Assembly: GCF_002242685.1 (NCBI RefSeq)
Contig: NZ_NBIM01000003.1
Coordinates: 1-64,000, forward strand
Source of the DNA: Oceanimonas doudoroffii
GTDB lineage: Bacteria > Pseudomonadota > Gammaproteobacteria > Enterobacterales > Aeromonadaceae
Reading direction: 5' to 3'
DNA length: 64,000 nucleotides
The notes below the pieces were generated by a model. The model had not been told where the DNA came from. It ran no database searches and saw nothing but the letters and a program-made list of their open reading frames with translations. Positions 59,892 to 64,000 of the stretch are shown in pieces. The translations under genes were made by a program, and so were the position numbers. The first letter of the stretch is position 1, and every line of letters starts with the position of its first letter.

Positions 59892-60533
59892 TCAGATACC
59901 GTATTGCTCACGGTAGGCCCGCACCCGTTCCAGATGCTCGGCCATCTCCGGCTGCTCGCTCAGGTACTCGATCAGATCGCCAAGGGTAATGATGGCGGTC
60001 ACCTCGGCGTTGTAATCCCGCTCCACTTCCTGAATGGCGGACAGCTCGCCCTTGCCCTTTTCCTGCCGGTCCAGTGCAATCAGCACGCCGGCGAGCTCGG
60101 CGCCGTTGGCCTGAATGATGTCCATGGACTCACGAATGGCGGTACCGGCGGTGATCACGTCGTCCACCAGCATGATGCGGCCGGCCAGCGGGCTGCCCAC
60201 CAGGTTGCCGCCTTCGCCGTGCTCCTTGGCTTCCTTACGGTTAAAGCAGTAGGGTACGTCCTGATCGTGTACTTCCGCCAGCTGTACCGCGGTGGCGCTG
60301 GCAATGGGAATGCCCTTGTAGGCCGGGCCAAACAACACGTCGTACTGCACACCCGCATCCACCAGGGCGGCGGCGTAAAAACGGCCCAGACGGGCCAGGT
60401 CGCGGCCACTGTTAAACAGGCCGGCGTTAAAGAAATAGGGGCTTTTGCGCCCGGATTTCAGGGTGAATTCGCCAAACTTCAACACCTGTTTGGCCATGGC
60501 AAATTCAATAAACTCACGCTGGTAGGCTTTCAT
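59892..60533 (-). CDS. pyrE: orotate phosphoribosyltransferase
   Basis: 213 residues, as in E. coli. Pyrimidine synthesis: orotate plus PRPP to OMP. PRPP-binding motif [25 protein letters not shown]. The ATG at 60533 has GGAGAG upstream. Located 47 bases after rph; unlike E. coli no clear attenuator hairpin with a T-run was seen in that gap. Confidence 0.96.
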   Translation of the reverse strand: MKAYQREFIEFAMAKQVLKFGEFTLKSGRKSPYFFNAGLFNSGRDLARLGRFYAAALVDAGVQYDVLFGPAYKGIPIASATAVQLAEVHDQDVPYCFNRKEAKEHGEGGNLVGSPLAGRIMLVDDVITAGTAIRESMDIIQANGAELAGVLIALDRQEKGKGELSAIQEVERDYNAEVTAIITLGDLIEYLSEQPEMAEHLERVRAYREQYGI

Positions 60534-60580
60534 GCTGCTCTCCGCAATGTCATTCAATAAGTTAAGGGCATTTGCCGCGA

Positions 60581-61303
60581 TCAGCCGGCAATCACTCGGC
60601 GCTGATGCTCAACCAGCTCGTTGACCGCCTTGCGCGCCAGCGCCAGCATGGCCAGCAGCTCGTCGTGGCTGAAGGGCGCGGCTTCCGCGGTACCCTGTAC
60701 TTCAATCATGTTGCCTTCGGCGGTCATTACCACGTTCATGTCGGTTTCCGCCTTTGAGTCTTCGGTGTACTCCAGATCGGCCACCGCCTGACCATCCACC
60801 ATGCCCACGGAAATGGCCGCCACCAGGGTCTTGAGCGGATTGTGCACTATCATGCCCTCGGCCTGCATCCAGTTCAGGGCATGAGCCAGGGCCACGCAGG
60901 CGCCGGTAATGGCGGCGGTACGGGTGCCGCCGTCGGCCTGAATGACATCACAGTCCACGGTAATGGTGTATTCACCCAGCTTTTCCAGATCCATGGCGGC
61001 ACGCAGCGAGCGCCCGATCAGCCGCTGAATTTCCATGGTGCGACCGCCCTGCTTGCCTCGGGCCGCTTCCCGGGCCATGCGGCTGTGGGTGGAACGCGGC
61101 AGCATGCCGTATTCCGCGGTAACCCAACCCTGGCCCTGACCACGCAGAAAACGCGGTACGCCTTTTTCCACCGAGGCGGTGCACAGCACCTTGGTATGGC
61201 CAAACTCCACCAGCACGGAGCCTTCCGCATGACGGGTATAGTTCGGGGTAATGGTCACGGGGCGAATTTCGTCCGCCGCCCGGCCTGAAGCTCGTTCGGT
61301 CAT
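60581..61303 (-). CDS. rph: ribonuclease PH
   Basis: 240 residues, full length. Phosphorolytic 3'-5' exonuclease that trims tRNA 3' ends. Substrate/phosphate residues lie in [15 protein letters not shown] and [18 protein letters not shown] precedes the ATG at 61303. Divergent from yicC. Not frameshifted, unlike the rph-1 allele of E. coli K-12. Confidence 0.96.
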   Translation of the reverse strand: MTERASGRAADEIRPVTITPNYTRHAEGSVLVEFGHTKVLCTASVEKGVPRFLRGQGQGWVTAEYGMLPRSTHSRMAREAARGKQGGRTMEIQRLIGRSLRAAMDLEKLGEYTITVDCDVIQADGGTRTAAITGACVALAHALNWMQAEGMIVHNPLKTLVAAISVGMVDGQAVADLEYTEDSKAETDMNVVMTAEGNMIEVQGTAEAAPFSHDELLAMLALARKAVNELVEHQRRVIAG

Positions 61304-61457
61304 GGTGTTCTCCTGTAGGTCAAAGTGGCGCTGCCCGGCGGGCAAACCGGGGCATTATAAAGAAAGCGCCGGCCCAATGCATGCCGCCCAACATTGGCGA
61401 CCGGGCCCGGCTGTGTCACACTTTGTGATTACCTTTATGACACAAAATGGAAACCGC

Positions 61458-62321
61458 ATGATCCACAGCATGACCGCCTTTGCCCGGCAGGAATTCAAAC
61501 AGGACTGGGGCACCGCCGTATGGGAACTGCGCTCGGTCAACCAGCGCTACCTGGAAACCTATACTCGGCTGCCCGAGCAGTTCCGCGGTCTGGAGCCCAT
61601 GGTGCGGGAAAAACTGCGCGCCCGGTTGCAGCGAGGCAAGGTGGAATGTGCCCTGCGCTTTGAAAGCAATCAGGCCAGTCAGGGCGAGCTGCACATCAAC
61701 AAGGCGCTGGCCGAGCAGCTGATTGAAGGCGCCACCTGGGTGATGGAAAAGGCCGGTCAGGGCACCCTGAACCCGGTGGACATTCTGCGCTGGCCCGGGG
61801 TGATGGAAGCCCAGGCCCAGGACATGGACGCCATCGGCCAGGCGCTGCTGAAAGGCCTGGACGACGTCATCAACGATTTCCTCGCCGCCCGCGCCAGTGA
61901 AGGCGACAAGCTCAAGGCCCTGATCGAGCAGCGCCTCACCGGCATTGAACAGGAAGTGGCGAAGGTCAGCGCCAACATGCCCGCCATCATGGAATGGCAG
62001 CGCCAGCGCCTGCGGGACCGCTTTGAAGAAGCCAAAATTGAACTGGACGCCCAGCGGCTGGAGCAGGAAATGGTACTGCTGGCCCAAAAGGTAGACGTGG
62101 CCGAAGAACTGGACCGGCTCACCGCTCACATTGCCGAAACCCGCAAGATCCTGAAAAAGGGCGGCCCCTGCGGTCGGCGCCTGGACTTTATGATGCAGGA
62201 GTTCAACCGCGAGTCGAACACGCTGGGATCAAAGTCCATCAACGCCGACATCACCGCCAGCGCAGTAGAGCTGAAGGTGCTGATTGAGCAGATGCGCGAG
62301 CAGATTCAGAATATTGAGTAA
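61458..62321 (+). CDS. yicC: YicC-family endoribonuclease
   Basis: 287 residues, the same as E. coli YicC and collinear from MIHSMTAFARQE to EQMREQIQNIE. YicC-type proteins act as endoribonucleases in sRNA and mRNA turnover. Conserved DFMMQEFNRESNTLGSKS near the C-terminus. The ATG at 61458 is chosen by alignment; a longer frame overlaps rph. Confidence 0.95.
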   Translation: MIHSMTAFARQEFKQDWGTAVWELRSVNQRYLETYTRLPEQFRGLEPMVREKLRARLQRGKVECALRFESNQASQGELHINKALAEQLIEGATWVMEKAGQGTLNPVDILRWPGVMEAQAQDMDAIGQALLKGLDDVINDFLAARASEGDKLKALIEQRLTGIEQEVAKVSANMPAIMEWQRQRLRDRFEEAKIELDAQRLEQEMVLLAQKVDVAEELDRLTAHIAETRKILKKGGPCGRRLDFMMQEFNRESNTLGSKSINADITASAVELKVLIEQMREQIQNIE

Positions 62322-62345
62322 TACGAACCGGCCTCGAATAACTCT

Positions 62346-62372
62346 CAAGCCTCTGTAAACAGGGGCTTTTTT
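62346..62372 (+). terminator. terminator downstream of yicC
   Basis: AAGCCTCTG, loop TAAA, CAGGGGCTT (one G-T pair) followed by TTTTTG. Could also serve the convergent tetR gene only weakly. Confidence 0.75.
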
Positions 62373-62381
62373 GTTTTTTAC

Positions 62382-62987
62382 TCAGCCCTTGCTGCCGCTT
62401 GGCGCTGGCTTCAGGTTGGCAAACACATCGTCTATCAGCGCCCGTATGAGCTCATCCCCTTCGTTGGCCCTGGCATAGGCGCGCAGCCCCATCAGCTGCA
62501 CCTGCAGGTAACACGCCATGCGCTCCGGGCTTTTTGCGGCGTCAACCTCACCTTCTTCCTGGGCCTGTCTCAGCACGCCGGCAAAGGCCGCTTCCACCTC
62601 TTTAAGCAACCGTCTGGCCAGTGCCAGCAAATCTGCATGATCCGAGGTCAGTTCGGCGATGGTCTTGACCAGCATACACATGCCGTTGGGCGCCGTTTCT
62701 CGACATTCAATCACCACCTCGGTGACAAAGCTTCGTAACCCTTCAAGGGGGGATGAGGCCCTTTCAACACAGGCCGCCAGACGGGAGCGGCTGGACCGGG
62801 CGTAATGGGTCAGCGCTTCCTGAAACAGGCCTTCCTTGCTGCCAAAGCTCGCATAAATGCTGCCCGGGCGCATGTCGATGGCCGCCTGGATGGTACGCAT
62901 GGAGGTGGCATGAAACCCCCTGGCCCAGAACAGCTCGGTTGCCTGCCGAATGGCCTGCGCACGGTCGTATTTTGCTTGACTTACCAT
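62382..62987 (-). CDS. TetR-family repressor of the adjacent glutathione S-transferase
   Basis: 201 residues. N-terminal helix-turn-helix (about 8-55: YDRAQAIRQATELFWARGF ... MRPGSIYASFGSKEGLF) and a C-terminal ligand domain with a central cysteine (NGMCMLVK). GGGGGA precedes the ATG at 62987. Divergent from gst with 190 bases between starts; four palindromes TGAAC-N4-GTTCA sit in that gap and are the likely binding sites, so it probably represses itself and gst until an electrophile or oxidant is sensed. The inducer is not known; NemR-like electrophile sensing is one possibility. Confidence 0.85.
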   Translation of the reverse strand: MVSQAKYDRAQAIRQATELFWARGFHATSMRTIQAAIDMRPGSIYASFGSKEGLFQEALTHYARSSRSRLAACVERASSPLEGLRSFVTEVVIECRETAPNGMCMLVKTIAELTSDHADLLALARRLLKEVEAAFAGVLRQAQEEGEVDAAKSPERMACYLQVQLMGLRAYARANEGDELIRALIDDVFANLKPAPSGSKG

Positions 62988-62999
62988 GACTCCCCCTTT

Positions 63000-63013
63000 T
63001 GAACACATGTTCA
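63000..63013. promoter_or_regulatory. TetR operator candidate O1
   Basis: TGAACACATGTTCA, a perfect 14-base palindrome, 13 bases upstream of the tetR ATG, overlapping the region of its transcription start or leader. Confidence 0.7.
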
Positions 63014-63085
63014 ATGTTATCCCGTTACCACGCCCTAATCCAACCGCCATCACGCAAGTTCGCCCCAACGCTAAAACAAGGCGCC

Positions 63086-63099
63086 TGAACATCCGTTCA
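63086..63099. promoter_or_regulatory. TetR operator candidate O2
   Basis: TGAACATCCGTTCA; arms TGAAC/GTTCA conserved, centre differs. First of three sites spaced exactly 23 bases. Confidence 0.65.
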
Positions 63100-63108
63100 G
63101 ATTTCACT

Positions 63109-63122
63109 TGAACGATTGTTCA
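63109..63122. promoter_or_regulatory. TetR operator candidate O3
   Basis: TGAACGATTGTTCA; arms TGAAC/GTTCA conserved. Centre 23 bases from O2 and 23 from O4. Confidence 0.65.
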
Positions 63123-63131
63123 TATCGCGCT

Positions 63132-63145
63132 TGAATGAGTGTTCA
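63132..63145. promoter_or_regulatory. TetR operator candidate O4
   Basis: TGAATGAGTGTTCA; one arm has T for C. Ends 32 bases before the gst ATG. Confidence 0.6.
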
Positions 63146-63177
63146 AGCAGTCATCCTCCAACCATAAGGACGAAATC

Positions 63178-63876
63178 ATGATCACCTTTTATTTTCATCA
63201 CACTCCCAATCCGATGAAGGTTGCCCTGTTTCTGGAAGAGACCGGCCTACCCTACCAACTGGCTCCGGTAGATACCCTCAAGGGCGAGCAACACACACCC
63301 GCCTACCGCGCCATCAATCCCAACGGCAAGACACCGGCGATCGTGGATGACGGGCAGCGGGTGTTTGATTCCAATGCCATTCTGCTTTATCTGTCGGAAA
63401 AAAGCGGCCAGCTGGGCGCCGCCCCGGCATTGCGGGGGGAGTTACTCTCCTGGCTGATGTTCATCGCCACCGGACTGGGACCCTATTCAGGACAGTCGGT
63501 GCATTTTCGTCACGCCGCCCCGGAAAAACTGCCCTATGCCATTAATCGTTACCTGCGCGAGGCACAGCGCCACTACGAAGTGCTGAATACTCACCTGGAA
63601 GGGCGCGACTACATAGTGGGTGACGACTTCACCATCGCCGACATCGCCGCCTGGGGCTGGATCGACAAGGCCAGTGTGGTATTGGGTGAAGATGGCCTGG
63701 CTCCCTACACCAATCTGCAACGCTGGTTCAGCGCCATCGATGCCCGCCCGGCGGTGGCCAGGGCTCGTCAGCTGGCCAAACAGGCCAACTTCAAGACCGA
63801 GTTGGACGAGACCGCCCGCCGAGCCCTGTATCCACAGAATTACGCGCAGGCCGAACACGAGCAACAAGCGAAGTGA
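63178..63876 (+). CDS. glutathione S-transferase, YfcG-like
   Basis: 232 residues. Thioredoxin-fold N-terminal domain (about 1-80: FYFHHTPNPMKVALFLEETGLPYQL, DSNAILLYLSEKSG) and helical C-terminal domain. GQSVHFRHAAPEKLPYAINRY follows the YfcG/Ure2p-like (nu) class, which shows disulfide reductase activity with glutathione. ATG at 63178 with AAGGAC upstream. Likely induced together with detoxification through the divergent TetR regulator. Confidence 0.85.
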   Translation: MITFYFHHTPNPMKVALFLEETGLPYQLAPVDTLKGEQHTPAYRAINPNGKTPAIVDDGQRVFDSNAILLYLSEKSGQLGAAPALRGELLSWLMFIATGLGPYSGQSVHFRHAAPEKLPYAINRYLREAQRHYEVLNTHLEGRDYIVGDDFTIADIAAWGWIDKASVVLGEDGLAPYTNLQRWFSAIDARPAVARARQLAKQANFKTELDETARRALYPQNYAQAEHEQQAK

Positions 63877-63914
63877 CGAACGAACGGTAACCCCTTTCGA
63901 TCAATGAATCTGGT

Positions 63915-63943
63915 CGTGAGCCGACATTGGAGGTCGGCTCACG
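63915..63943 (+). terminator. hairpin downstream of gst
   Basis: CGTGAGCCGAC and GTCGGCTCACG form a perfect 11-bp stem with a 7-base loop, without a T-run; outer GAATC/GATTC may extend it past a bulge. About 40 bases after the gst stop. The last 57 bases of the window show no gene I can support. Confidence 0.6.
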
Positions 63944-64000
63944 ATTCAGGCATGCTAAAATGACCGGATTGTTTACGCCACTAACAATCACATGAGGTTT

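Overview
This window reads as a chromosomal core region of a GC-rich gammaproteobacterium, most likely Aeromonadales (Oceanimonas / Zobellella / Oceanisphaera type). That placement is inferred from gene content and protein similarity recalled from memory, not from a search. The gene order keeps several enterobacterial/Aeromonas blocks: rrn-murI-btuB-trmA, rpmE-priA, argS-ftsN-hslV-hslU-rraA-zapB, kbl-tdh, and waaA-coaD-mutM-rpmG-rpmB-radC-coaBC-dut-slmA-pyrE-rph-yicC. No tRNA gene, insertion sequence, prophage or CRISPR array was seen.

Region by region. 1-230: the promoter and leader of an rRNA operon that runs leftward out of the window (P1, P2 and boxA on the minus strand). 486-9986: a membrane-anchored RRM protein, murI, btuB under a cobalamin riboswitch, a sulfite dehydrogenase/cytochrome c pair (sorAB-like), a divergent PduO-type adenosyltransferase homologue, trmA, a malic enzyme and a secreted nuclease. 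10058-21651: housekeeping genes for ribosome, replication restart, division and proteolysis, including hslVU behind a sigma32-type promoter, then cysE, fieF and trmL. 21656-31079: a MATE exporter and a complete aa3/caa3 cytochrome c oxidase locus with its haem A and copper assembly genes (coxB-coxA-ctaG-coxC, DUF2909, SURF1, a thioredoxin-like protein, ctaA, ctaB, sco). 31284-35093: lexA behind two SOS boxes, ubiA/ubiC, a FliL-like protein, glpG and glpE. 35138-39964: a branched-chain amino acid ABC transporter (livJ, then livHMGF after a hairpin). 40401-42628: threonine degradation (tdh, kbl). 43563-53523: an LPS inner-core locus (hldD, a glycosyltransferase-deacetylase fusion, two AT-rich acyltransferases, waaF, waaA, kdkA, opsX, waaE-like, GT9). 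53601-62321: the coaD to yicC block with mscS inserted. 62382-63876: a TetR regulator and a glutathione S-transferase, divergently arranged around four near-identical palindromes.

The items most worth a second look are: (i) a structured intergenic element with two clear copies and one diverged copy, in which stem arms change in a compensating way; (ii) the four-palindrome operator array, three of them spaced exactly 23 bp, between tetR and gst; (iii) a GT4-NodB fusion beside two horizontally acquired-looking acyltransferases in the LPS locus; (iv) a ten-copy heptamer tandem repeat upstream of livJ. No completely unfamiliar multi-gene system was found; most of the window is conserved core genome.
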